Of a stretch of DNA of 62,892 nt, positions 52,484 through 61,139 are shown in pieces (position 1 is the stretch's first letter; the number at the start of each line of letters is the position of its first letter). The stretch spans positions 1 through 62,892 of the forward strand of contig NZ_QUBS01000013.1 of assembly GCF_003390925.1 (NCBI RefSeq). Direction: 5' to 3'. The notes beneath the pieces were generated by a model. It saw only the letters and a program-made list of their open reading frames with translations, had not been told where the DNA came from and searched no databases. The DNA is from Trinickia diaoshuihuensis. GTDB lineage: Bacteria > Pseudomonadota > Gammaproteobacteria > Burkholderiales > Burkholderiaceae. The translations under genes and the position numbers were made by a program.

Positions 52484-54265
52484 ATGGAATCACATGCTCC
52501 CCTGAACGTATCGAATGCGGTTGTAGCCGCATTGGAAGCCGCGAAGATCGACCATGTCTTCCTTGTGCCGGGGAAGATGATCTACCCGCTTCTGGAGGCG
52601 ATCGCAAGATCGCCGTCCATCCGCGGAATTGTTTGCGCCCACGAGACGGGTGCCGCTTTCATGGCTGACGGATATGCACGCAGTAGCCGGAAATTTGGCG
52701 TATGCATGGCGATTTCCGGACCCGGGACCATGAATTTTGTACCCGGCATGGCGGCGGCCAACGCAGATCGAATTCCCGTGCTTTATATCGGCGGCGGCGT
52801 GTCGTCGCGGGCGGAGGGAAAGGGCGCATTTCAGGACGCGACGCTAGGCGGCATGTTTGAAAGCGGAGTGGTAAGAGGGCTGATAGGCACCGCCGTTGAA
52901 CTGAAGAACAAAGAAAATCTTCGTGCCGAAATGCGTCGCGCTCTGGACGGGTTGAACTGGATGCGTCGATCACAGTCCTTTTTCACCATTCCCGTCGACA
53001 TCCAAAAAGAGGGTGTCCCACCCGGTCAGCCGGTGTCCCGGCAAATGGTCGGCCAGCACGAGTCCAATGCCTTCGGGGCTCCGGCGAACGGCGAGGCGTT
53101 GGAAGCGCTGTGCGAGCAGTACTTGCTCAAATCGAAGAAAGTCGCTTTCCTGATCGGCAGTCGAGGAAACGACCCGCAAACAGCAAAGTTCCTGCTTGAG
53201 GTAGCCGAGAAATTCTCCGTTCCCGTTGCGACCACGCTATCGGGAAAGGGAGCGTTTCCCGAGACCCACGTTCTTTCGCTCGGTGTTTATGGATTCGCGG
53301 CTCATTCACGAGCTGTTCGCGTGATCAACTCGGACGAACTCGACGCGCTCGTTGTGTTCGGCAGTGACCTGAATCAGCGCGACAGCATGAATTGGACCGA
53401 AAAGCTAAGCGCAGGCAAAGAGTTGATCGTTTTCGACGACAGCTTCGACGCCCCTGCGATGGGGCATATCGCGAGCAAAAGAATTTTCTCGGGAATATGT
53501 GCGGCCTTTCGCTTCCTGTTGCAGATCGACGCAAAACGAGACGACGACTTTAGCACCGCGTTGAATCGTCGGAGAGCATGGATCGCGGAAGTTGGTCAGA
53601 TCCCGCTGTACGATCCTCGGTTCGAACAACGAGATATGCGAAGGTCAGCCGGCGGGCTGTCGCTTTATCCAGGCGATGTCGTCAAGCGTTTGTGTCAACT
53701 CTTGCCGAAGGACAGCAACGTCGTCGTAGATTCCGGCGCTCACCGAATATTCATGGCGCATTACTGGATTTCGTCGGGCATCGGCAACTATTTTTCGTCG
53801 AGCTCGCTTGCGCCAATGGGATGGGCGATCGCCGCCGGCATCGGTGTCAAGCTTGCCTCGCCGGAGCGCCCTTGTGTCGTGGTGACCGGAGACGGATGCA
53901 TGCTCATGCACGGGATGGAGATTCAGACCGCCGCGCGCTACGAGGTGAAAATCCTTTACGTCATTCTGAACAATTCCGCGCATGGCGCAATCCATATCGA
54001 TGCGATCAGCAAGGGCTCCATTCCGGAGCAATTCAGCAAGCTCCCATCCCACAGTTGGGCGGCTTTTGCCGCTTCGCTGGGCGTCGCGGCGCGAAGGGTC
54101 GACCATCTCGACGAACTGGAAGATGCGCTGAACGAAGCGTCACGGTTGAACGGGCCGTTCGTGCTCGAAGTGCCGACCGGCGTTTTTGCGGCGCCGAATC
54201 GGTACTATTCGGAATGTGAAACTTGTTCGTGGGTACGCGATGGGGTGGACGCCTCGACCCTATGA
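52484..54265 (+). CDS. Thiamine-diphosphate-dependent decarboxylase/synthase-like enzyme
   Basis: A 593-aa three-domain ThDP enzyme. The N-terminal PYR domain holds the catalytic Glu in VCAHETGAAFMADGYAR (about residue 53), the central domain spans about 195-345, and the C-terminal PP domain has the cofactor motif GDGCMLMHGMEIQTAARYEV ending in NN. It resembles acetolactate synthase or benzoylformate/sulfopyruvate decarboxylases but no partner subunit is present. The start at 52484 lacks a strong ribosome site. Alone between a chemoreceptor and a toxin-antitoxin pair; AT content somewhat higher than the core genes, hinting at transfer. Confidence 0.85.
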   Translation: MESHAPLNVSNAVVAALEAAKIDHVFLVPGKMIYPLLEAIARSPSIRGIVCAHETGAAFMADGYARSSRKFGVCMAISGPGTMNFVPGMAAANADRIPVLYIGGGVSSRAEGKGAFQDATLGGMFESGVVRGLIGTAVELKNKENLRAEMRRALDGLNWMRRSQSFFTIPVDIQKEGVPPGQPVSRQMVGQHESNAFGAPANGEALEALCEQYLLKSKKVAFLIGSRGNDPQTAKFLLEVAEKFSVPVATTLSGKGAFPETHVLSLGVYGFAAHSRAVRVINSDELDALVVFGSDLNQRDSMNWTEKLSAGKELIVFDDSFDAPAMGHIASKRIFSGICAAFRFLLQIDAKRDDDFSTALNRRRAWIAEVGQIPLYDPRFEQRDMRRSAGGLSLYPGDVVKRLCQLLPKDSNVVVDSGAHRIFMAHYWISSGIGNYFSSSSLAPMGWAIAAGIGVKLASPERPCVVVTGDGCMLMHGMEIQTAARYEVKILYVILNNSAHGAIHIDAISKGSIPEQFSKLPSHSWAAFAASLGVAARRVDHLDELEDALNEASRLNGPFVLEVPTGVFAAPNRYYSECETCSWVRDGVDASTL

Positions 54266-54472
54266 CGCTTGCAAAGCGCCTGTAGAGCAATAATCTGAGC
54301 GATGCGGTGGCCAACATGCGCAGACGCAAGATCCCGCTCAAAACCCATAGAACATTCCGCTGGGCAATATGAACGCGTAGATGGCGGCTGTGAAGGGTGA
54401 TACGAGGGTTGGTCGGCCAATCCGGGTGCCTGATTAGACAAGTTCTTGCGGGGCATAGGTACCTCAGATTCC

Positions 54473-54503
54473 TTGAACTGAAGTATGGCTATTCGCCTAT
54501 AAT
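54473..54503 (+). promoter_or_regulatory. Sigma-70-like promoter of the toxin-antitoxin pair
   Basis: TATAAT at 54498-54503 is a perfect -10 hexamer, with TTGAAC at 54473-54478 as a -35. The 19-base spacer is longer than optimal. It lies 34 bases before the antitoxin ATG, and AAGGA serves as the ribosome site. TATAAT is rare in this GC-rich sequence. Confidence 0.55.
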
Positions 54504-54537
54504 AATTCCTATTGCAAATCAATAAAGGACGCCGATC

Positions 54538-54819
54538 ATGACGGTGGAAACGAGAACGCTTACGGCGCAAGTGCCCGTCGAACTGGCGCAGCAAGTGGAT
54601 GCGCTGTCCGACCTGATCGAACGCCCGAAGCAATGGATCATCAAAAAGGCGTTGATCCAATACCTCGCACGCGAAGCGGAGAAGCGCCGGCTGATTCAAG
54701 AAGGGCTGGACGACGTGACGGCAGGACGCACGATCACGATGCAGCAGGCTCGGGCATGGGCTGAAAGCCTCGACACGGACGACGAGCTTCCCCTCCCGAC
54801 GCCGAAAGGTAAGGCATGA
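54538..54819 (+). CDS. Ribbon-helix-helix antitoxin (ParD/CopG-like)
   Basis: A 93-aa protein whose N-terminus TRTLTAQVPVELAQQVDALSD forms the beta strand and first helix of a ribbon-helix-helix DNA-binding fold, followed by RPKQWIIKKALIQYLAREAE. The C-terminal tail (about 60-93) would bind and neutralise the toxin. ATGA overlap with the toxin gene is typical of type II modules. It probably represses its own promoter just upstream. Confidence 0.88.
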   Translation: MTVETRTLTAQVPVELAQQVDALSDLIERPKQWIIKKALIQYLAREAEKRRLIQEGLDDVTAGRTITMQQARAWAESLDTDDELPLPTPKGKA

Positions 54820-55136
54820 GCATCAAAGTCGTACCGACCAGCAAGGCCATGTCGGACCTGCAAGTCATCCGGCAGCACGTCAAGACGTACAACGACGCAG
54901 CGACCGCGCGCAAGACTGTGAACGCGCTGCTCGACGAAGCGGAACGGCTAGGGCAGGACTTCTTCCACCGGCTGGGCGAAGAACTCGACGGGTACGACGA
55001 CCCACCGCGCGACGTTCATCGGTGGGTGTGTCTCGAAGGGAGGTATGAGCTTCATTACGAGGTGCTTCCGCCCTACGCGGACGAACCCGCCGCCATCGCG
55101 ATCTTGCGGGTGTGGGACACCCGGCAGGACCGATAG
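54816..55136 (+). CDS. RelE/ParE-family toxin
   Basis: A 106-aa toxin of the RelE/ParE superfamily: VPTSKAMSDLQVIRQHVKTYN begins the helical hairpin and RYELHYEVLPPYADEPAAIAILRVWDTRQDR (as RYELHYEV and AILRVWDTRQDR) is the characteristic C-terminal beta sheet with the VWDTRQ ending. ParE toxins poison gyrase; RelE toxins cut mRNA. Sequence alone does not decide. It marks the left edge of the defence island, immediately before the first IS21-type repeat. Confidence 0.88.
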   Translation: MSIKVVPTSKAMSDLQVIRQHVKTYNDAATARKTVNALLDEAERLGQDFFHRLGEELDGYDDPPRDVHRWVCLEGRYELHYEVLPPYADEPAAIAILRVWDTRQDR

Positions 55137-55232
55137 ACCAAGGGGCGGAAGCACCTTTTTGCTCCGGGGGGCTGTACGCGCGCGGGAGACCGTGCGTGAT
55201 GATTTAGGTGCAAGGCACCTTGATGGGGGGAA

Positions 55233-55319
55233 GTGTCACCTTCAGGCATAAAGGAGCCGGGTATTTCCGGCATATAGGCGCCAGTAAAAGTGGGTAGAAA
55301 CGAGCATCTTTGCGGTTCA
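55233..55319 (+). repeat. Left copy of the 87-bp direct repeat (IS21-family end)
   Basis: Begins GTGTCACCTTCAGGCATAAA and matches 62806-62892 over 87 bases with two mismatches, in the same orientation. It lies 13 bases before the 3' end of an istB fragment on the minus strand, the place where an IS21 element's terminus is expected, and TGTC is a plausible tip. Repeated again at the right edge of the window. Confidence 0.85.
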
Positions 55320-55331
55320 AGAATGGGCCGT

Positions 55332-55595
55332 TTAGGTGGCATTTGCAAGGTTCAAGTGATGCTCCGGAAGGTGCCTTGGGCTTCGATAGAAGTGACCGTC
55401 GAATACCTGGCAGTAAGCGTTCTGACGCAATCGGTCGAGCGTGGCCGAGGCGAGCAATCGATTGGCCGGAAACGCTTGATCCCATTCGGTCAGATCAAGG
55501 TTGCTCGTGACGATGGTGGAGGCCGCCTCGTAACGCTCGGCGATCAGTTCATGCAGATCCTCGTCGGCGGGCGGACGCAGCGGCTTGAGCCCGAA
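55332..55595 (-). pseudogene. Truncated istB (IS21-family helper ATPase), C-terminal fragment
   Basis: The minus-strand frame reads FGLKPLRPPADEDLHELIAE, RYEAASTIVTSNLDLTEWDQ and AFPANRLLASATLDRLR, the C-terminal third of the IS21 transposition helper IstB including sensor 1 (TSNLD). Homology stops abruptly at about 55595; the AAA Walker motifs and all of istA are missing. It is a dead remnant of the element whose end is the adjacent 87-bp repeat. Confidence 0.85.
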
Positions 55596-55689
55596 TGGAC
55601 CGGCCCCCCGAAAGTCCGGACACAGTCTCCCACTTACAATAGCGGGTAGGCATACGACTGCGTTTTTGACTAACAGCAATCAAGAAGTG

Positions 55690-55760
55690 ATGGACGCGTT
55701 GGCGGGGCCCGAGCGCCGGCGGCGGTGGTCGGTAGAAGAGAAAGTCGCGATGGTCAGGGT
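55690..55760 (+). pseudogene. IS66-type transposase accessory fragment
   Basis: ATG at 55690 opens a frame reading MDALAGPERRRRWSVEEK and VAMVR, the N-terminal helix-turn-helix of IS66-family TnpA-like proteins. It is cut off after about 23 codons, where the sequence passes into an IS110-type fragment. Only about 70 bases remain. Confidence 0.65.
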
Positions 55761-55771
55761 CGGGAGGCAAA

Positions 55772-55950
55772 GTCAATCTGTGGGGCATCAACAAGCGCGG
55801 CGACACTTATCTGCGCACGTCGCTGGTTTACGGTGCGCGCAGTGTGTTGGCAAACGCTAAAGATCCCGGTCCATGGGTTGCGCAGATCAGAAAGCGGCGG
55901 CCGCCGAATGTCGTGATCGTTGCGTTGGCCAACAAGATGCACGAACGGTC
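55772..55950 (+). pseudogene. IS110/IS1111-type transposase, C-terminal fragment
   Basis: Reading LWGINKRGDTYLRTSLVYGA then RSVLANAKDPGPWVAQI and PPNVVIVALANKM, the conserved end of IS110-family transposases (GISKRGD.YLR.LLIHGAR, NVA.VALANK). The frame has no start and is fused to IS66 debris on its left; it degenerates after KM. Third different IS family within 700 bases. Confidence 0.75.
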
Positions 55951-56339
55951 CGTAAGGCGTAGGTCTGGCGCTCGCAATGGACGGTTACGCTCGTTCAGAG
56001 TTGCGATGCAGCGATCGCCTATGACGAACCCATCGCGCAGGGCGCGAAGGCGGGGCTGCCCGCCTTCTGCCAACTGGTGTCGTAAGCTTGGCGGCCGTAA
56101 GGCGGACGCTAGGTCCGTGCGATTACCGATAGTATGTGAAAGTGCATCCCTCCCGGGATGAACCTCCCCATTTGAACGAGGGCGACGGGGCTTGAAAATT
56201 TCAAGCAATCGCGAATGCAAATCTCTCGTGCAGGATAGGCTGTCGCCGGCATTTGTGCACCATGCGTTCCACGTAGGTGGCGCGAGTCCGAATATCTAGG
56301 CGCGCGACCGTGACTGGGCGATCGAAAGTACAGGAATAA
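55951..56339. other. Non-coding stretch after the IS remnants
   Basis: About 390 bases with no supported gene. Frames here continue from the IS110 debris without family resemblance. It may hold the promoter for the membrane protein at 56340, but no clear hexamers were found. Confidence 0.4.
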
Positions 56340-56885
56340 ATGAGCAACTGGAAAGAAAATCTCGGCAGCCGTGCCGTGCGGGTCGCCTTGGTTCACCCGA
56401 AGAGCTTCTTCGTCGGGGCTATGACTGCTACGGTTGTGATCGGGGGCCTTATCGGCAGCGCACCACGTTGGGTGCCTTTGGTCGGCGGGCCGTTTGTTTG
56501 GATGACTGTGTCCGGGCGCGACGCACTTGAGAATGATGTTAAAAATTGGCGATCGCGCGCTTCCGATCTTGAAAAAGCGCGCGATGACCTGATCGAGAAG
56601 AACACGGCACTACAGGCGAAGCTGGCGACTGGGCTTGACCGGCGGCAAGCATGTGACCGATTGGAACGCGAAATATCCGCGAAGGAGGCGCAGATTTCTA
56701 CATTGGGCAAAGCACGCGAGGATGCCGTCGTTCGCACAGCACCCCTCTCAGTGCCACTCGACGGCTCGCGCGCGAATTATGCCGATGCCAGAACCCCCGA
56801 AACTGATCGTTACGACGCGGATATAAGCCTGCTTAATTCATCGCTGCAGGCGCTGCGTGAGCGTGCAACGCAGAACTGCATTTAG
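56340..56885 (+). CDS. Membrane-anchored coiled-coil hypothetical protein
   Basis: A 181-aa protein with one N-terminal helix (about 24-41, FVGAMTATVVIGGLIGSA), then a charged coiled coil at about 59-110 (NDVKNWRSRASDLEKARDDL, IEKNTALQAKLATG) and a second helical pair at the C-terminus. Two cysteines remain. No family recognised. It is on the same strand as the nuclease-STAND gene, 222 bases before it, and could be a companion in the defence island or an unrelated passenger. Confidence 0.65.
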   Translation: MSNWKENLGSRAVRVALVHPKSFFVGAMTATVVIGGLIGSAPRWVPLVGGPFVWMTVSGRDALENDVKNWRSRASDLEKARDDLIEKNTALQAKLATGLDRRQACDRLEREISAKEAQISTLGKAREDAVVRTAPLSVPLDGSRANYADARTPETDRYDADISLLNSSLQALRERATQNCI

Positions 56886-57107
56886 CTCGATTACAGAACG
56901 TGCGGAGTGCGCAGCTCGGGACGTCATCCGAGGACTATCTGCCTCCACGCAGTCGGCAGACCGCGTATTGTTGCGGGCTCCGTACCCCGCCACGGCTTAC
57001 TCAGTGCCATACTTAGCTAATCCGGAAATTGGTGCGTCGTATATTAATACACTCGGATACCTCATATAAGCGCGCCTGTAAGTCTCACAATAAGGATCAA
57101 GATCAAG

Positions 57108-59531
57108 ATGAGTGGAGCAGATAATCTAAGGGGCATCGACTACCAGGTGGCCTATTCTCTTCTGGTTGCCCTGATAGCACTAAAGGGTGATTTCGGACGC
57201 GTATCTTCATTCAAATTTGAGAGCCTAACTGAAGACGAAGAGGATATGAACGTTTTCTTTGAGAACGGATCTTCTCACTTCATACAAGTAAAAAAGAGGA
57301 ACGAAGGTTATCATTGGACGCCGAGTGAATTGCGCGACATTTTTGAGAAGTTTCATAGTAAAAATACAGATAGCGTCTCCAATTTTTTGTTCGTATCAAA
57401 TGCAGCCGGAAGTGTTGATGTCGTAGAGCTTAAAAAGGTTTTATCGGGTGGGGCGGGGCTGTCCGAAGAAATCAAAGCTAAGTTTAAGCCCAAGAGCGCA
57501 TCCGACGACGATTTTGTTAGTCTTTTGAATAAAATTCAGATCTCTACGAGATTTTTTCCTTCGAGCGACGATTCGAAGCCGGCCGAATCAATAGAAAGGA
57601 AAATAAAGGAGATTTTGCAAAGTCATCCATTTCAATTTGATGGCAGTATAAATGATCTGTATCGAAATCTTTGGAAGATAGTTTTCGATTTGTCAAAAAA
57701 TTCGAGCAAGATAACAAAAGAAGACATATTGAAAACTTTTAGAGCGAGCGGGCTGTCGATTATCTCGGAGCCATGGCTTTCAATGCCTGAGGTCAGCGCG
57801 TATGTCGAAAGACGTGCTGATGAAATTGTATTCAAAGGCCTGCTCGAGGGTAAGGCAAGGTTGCACGTTATTTACGGTCTTAGTGGTGTCGGGAAAACGT
57901 CATTTTCGGCAGGCATGGCGAAACAGCTTATCAAACTCGGCAAACGTGTGTTTTGGTGCTCAATCAACAAGCTAACCACTACAAATGATTTCGTTAGACT
58001 TCTTGCTAGCTTCACGTCGTTCCATGGGGAACAACGGCATTCCTCCGCAATCCTCGGAGCGGAAAGAGCCAACCTAGCAAAGGCAGTTGCAGCTTCGCTG
58101 AACACCAAAGATTCCTATTTCTTCCTTGATGGGGTCAATAATCTGTCGGAAGAGCTGAGACTGCTACTTGCAGATGCGCTCGAGATATTTCTAGCTAAAA
58201 TTGGTGCCGGTCAGGTGATTTTGACTTCAACCGAGATTCCTGCACTTTATTCAGGACCGTATGTCGAACAAGGACAGGTTTCCGAGTACAACCTCGTTGG
58301 GCTGGCTGCTCCAGAGTGTGAGAGGTTGCTCAGGGAAAACGGTGTCGAACTCGACGAAACCGAATTGATGCGTCTTGTGCATGCCGTCTCGGGGCACCCA
58401 TTCTCTATCAAACTCTACTGTCAACTTTTCTCTCAGGACAATGAAGGCCGCCACGGATTTGAGGAACTGAGTGCCAAGACAGTCAGTGCAGCGCAAGAGT
58501 ATTTAATCACCAAGGCCATAGAGAGTCTGCCGGATGAGCAAAGGGGTGCAATTTTACGCCTTTCCGTTATCCCGTACAGTTTTTCAGCAGACTGGATCGA
58601 TGGTTTTGTTGTCACGAATTATTCTCTAAAATTGATTTTGAGGGAATTGAAGCGGAAAAGTCTACTCGCCTTTGATGGTGCTAATTATACAGTCCACGAC
58701 CTGGTTCGCTCTTCGTGTTTAAGTCTGCTCTCCAAAAGAGAAGCAATTCTTCACAATCACAAAATGGCTGAGTTGTTGCGCATTCAGTTAAGCGAAGGGA
58801 TTGAAAAAGGTAATAACATACTATATGAACATGGATTTAAGTGGGCTTATCATGTGGAGAACAGCACTGGCGCCAATTTAAGCGGAGGAGTGCTTGAGCG
58901 TCTTTTATGGCTGAAAAACGAGGAGTTGGACGCACTTTGGGCAATAGATAGATACGGTTATCCATTCGACTACTTTAGCTCTGAGCTTAACCATAGCAAG
59001 GGGCAAGTTGAAAAACTGCTACAACTGGGGTTCGTGCAGCCATTCAGTGGCAAGCAGGATGCTAGACGGGGACACCGCTCATACGAAACAATTGGGCTTG
59101 CCAACGATGAATTTGCCCATGTATTTCTCGTTTATCTTTGCATCTCACGAGGAATATCCAATCACATGGGTTATATCGAGATGTTCGAGCCAAATTATGC
59201 TTGCGATAATCAAGCGGGTGTGATTTGCATATGGGAGCACTGCATTGAACTTATGCCATTGCCTCCAATTACGAGGGCGGAGCACGCAACGCACATTGAT
59301 TTTCTACGGGCGCAGTTTGTAGCGGGGGCATATGCAGAAAAGCCGCCCGAGATACAGGAAATGCTCGCGAAGCAGATTGAAGAGGGCGTGCCTGACGATG
59401 CGCCGGAAGAGCCGGACGTTGAGATGGATGCTGCGAAATGCCCGATTTTTGGGCATTGTTGTCCGGGTGGTTCAGAGCAAGCGGCAGCGTGCAGAGCCGG
59501 TCTAGATGAAGACGAGCCGGAAGCCGGATAA
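57108..59531 (+). CDS. Nuclease-STAND NTPase defence protein (DUF4297/Cap4-like, Avs-type)
   Basis: An 807-aa protein. N-terminal domain (about 1-130) opens GADNLRGIDYQVAYSLLVAL and has E39...D46 and QVKKR at 60-64, the pattern of a PD-(D/E)xK nuclease of the DUF4297/Cap4 kind. The central NTPase has Walker A GLSGVGKT (257-264) and Walker B FFLDG (338-342), with the STAND winged-helix region near 470-560. The C-terminal third is a sensor-like region ending in a cysteine-rich patch CPIFGHCCPGG. Such proteins recognise phage products and cut DNA. AT-rich relative to the host. AAGGA precedes the ATG. Confidence 0.8.
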   Translation: MSGADNLRGIDYQVAYSLLVALIALKGDFGRVSSFKFESLTEDEEDMNVFFENGSSHFIQVKKRNEGYHWTPSELRDIFEKFHSKNTDSVSNFLFVSNAAGSVDVVELKKVLSGGAGLSEEIKAKFKPKSASDDDFVSLLNKIQISTRFFPSSDDSKPAESIERKIKEILQSHPFQFDGSINDLYRNLWKIVFDLSKNSSKITKEDILKTFRASGLSIISEPWLSMPEVSAYVERRADEIVFKGLLEGKARLHVIYGLSGVGKTSFSAGMAKQLIKLGKRVFWCSINKLTTTNDFVRLLASFTSFHGEQRHSSAILGAERANLAKAVAASLNTKDSYFFLDGVNNLSEELRLLLADALEIFLAKIGAGQVILTSTEIPALYSGPYVEQGQVSEYNLVGLAAPECERLLRENGVELDETELMRLVHAVSGHPFSIKLYCQLFSQDNEGRHGFEELSAKTVSAAQEYLITKAIESLPDEQRGAILRLSVIPYSFSADWIDGFVVTNYSLKLILRELKRKSLLAFDGANYTVHDLVRSSCLSLLSKREAILHNHKMAELLRIQLSEGIEKGNNILYEHGFKWAYHVENSTGANLSGGVLERLLWLKNEELDALWAIDRYGYPFDYFSSELNHSKGQVEKLLQLGFVQPFSGKQDARRGHRSYETIGLANDEFAHVFLVYLCISRGISNHMGYIEMFEPNYACDNQAGVICIWEHCIELMPLPPITRAEHATHIDFLRAQFVAGAYAEKPPEIQEMLAKQIEEGVPDDAPEEPDVEMDAAKCPIFGHCCPGGSEQAAACRAGLDEDEPEAG

Positions 59532-59795
59532 CGACGCCGTCAAGTAGCACTAGTTGGGTTCGGATCCGGTGGCCCGGGCCGCCATTGAACGGCAACCGCG
59601 ACAAGGAACCAGGGGGGGCGTTAGTTTGCAACGTCCTTCTTCGCTGCCGCAAAGCTTCATGGAGACACGACTGGCGATCCGGATGCTGAATGCTCTTAGA
59701 GATCTTTGCCCGCGAGGCAGCTGAGGCGCTTTCAAGTTAACCCAACCGGCGTCCTCGAAAACCCGTGTAATTCAGGCCTTGGAGCAAGACGTACA

Positions 59796-61139
59796 CTAAG
59801 CATTCAAAAAACCAGACAGCGAATGTGCAAACGCGCGTGCCTGCTCATCGTATCTACTGCACAAGTGCAGAAACATTTCCTCTTGGGACACTATCCTGTT
59901 TCGAATCAATGCGGCGTACAACCTCTTCCCATCTGGATTGTTGATGCCTGGATTTTCTTCCGCAGATAACCGTGGCCAATGATTCCCGTCCGTATATTCA
60001 ATAAAAATCTGTTTTTCGATGCTTTCCCATGGTAGGAATTCGATATTTCTACGCTCTCGAGCGTAACGCAATCCACGCTGATCACCATCCAGAACGGAAA
60101 TAACGTTGTCTTCAGTGGAAAAGAAGTGTTGATTGCAATTCCTGTCCATCAGTTTGACTGTGTTGGTTCCGCCGCCGATAAATATAATTTTGTATTTGTA
60201 AAATATCTTGGGGAGATATTTCTTAATGCAAAATTCAATGAAATTTTCCAGCACATCGTCTTCGGTGAGAATGTATTTGTCCCATCCTGAAAATCCGAAT
60301 AGCAGGCTCTTTGCATAGTTGAAAGAAACGGGCTGAATATCGAGCACGCCGTCTTGTGATTCGATGTAATGCAATTCATTGGCCCGTAGAGTTCCCATGA
60401 TCGCAAGCGAATGCGTCGTGAATACAACGTTCACCGCATATTTCTGACAGTACAGCCTCAGTTGATCTGCAAGCTTTGCTTGGGCGGCGGCATCAAGGGA
60501 AATATCGACCTCATCGATAACAATCAGCTTTTTGCCTGACACGATGTTTCGGTAGAGCGATATCAGAAAATATTCTCCAGAACTGAGATAGTCTTCCCGG
60601 ATGTATCTACTCTCATCAAGAATGAGGCAATAGTAAGTTCTTTTCTTAATGGTAATGCAGCGTAGATTGTCAAATTTTCTACTGCCGTAGATCGCACGGA
60701 AAAGCTCAATCAGCTCATCCGGGCGCGTGTAATTTTCAAGGACGATGTTACGTCGAATTTCGTGATCGGCATCGCTGATACTCTGAAAAAAATTGAAACG
60801 ATCGCCATAGGGCATCGGAAGCTCAACTTCGAGACTATCTCGAAGTTGCTGTGCGACCACTGCCTTGCAGTTAAGACTCTTAAGTTTGGGATCGAATATA
60901 AAAACATATTCATAGGGATCGCACGAATAAATTATCTTGCTCGATGCCGAGAAAATGCTGTCGATGGCCGTTTTCTTGAATGTGTCCGCTATGCGAAGGT
61001 TGCGCAATGCTTTAATAATGGTGGTCTTCCCGATCCCATTGCGCCCGACCAGGCAGGTAATTCCATTATCGTCGAGGTTAAGAGCTAGCTCTGCTGAGCG
61101 AACGTGTTGCACGTTCTCAATTTTCAGGATCAACTTCAT
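59796..61139 (-). CDS. Retron effector: ABC-type ATPase with TOPRIM domain (OLD-like)
   Basis: A 447-aa protein. ATPase part: Walker A GRNGIGKT (32-39), signature LSSGE (185-189), Walker B LIVIDE (205-210), H-loop TTHS (241-244). C-terminal TOPRIM part: TEDDVLENFIEF with E293, a glycine-rich IIFIGGG turn (319-324) and DGD (351-353), the acidic set for metal-dependent DNA cleavage. Translation is coupled to the reverse transcriptase by ATGA. ATPase-TOPRIM proteins are effectors of one retron type (I-B in the Mestre scheme, as I recall). AT-rich gene. Confidence 0.82.
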   Translation of the reverse strand: MKLILKIENVQHVRSAELALNLDDNGITCLVGRNGIGKTTIIKALRNLRIADTFKKTAIDSIFSASSKIIYSCDPYEYVFIFDPKLKSLNCKAVVAQQLRDSLEVELPMPYGDRFNFFQSISDADHEIRRNIVLENYTRPDELIELFRAIYGSRKFDNLRCITIKKRTYYCLILDESRYIREDYLSSGEYFLISLYRNIVSGKKLIVIDEVDISLDAAAQAKLADQLRLYCQKYAVNVVFTTHSLAIMGTLRANELHYIESQDGVLDIQPVSFNYAKSLLFGFSGWDKYILTEDDVLENFIEFCIKKYLPKIFYKYKIIFIGGGTNTVKLMDRNCNQHFFSTEDNVISVLDGDQRGLRYARERRNIEFLPWESIEKQIFIEYTDGNHWPRLSAEENPGINNPDGKRLYAALIRNRIVSQEEMFLHLCSRYDEQARAFAHSLSGFLNA

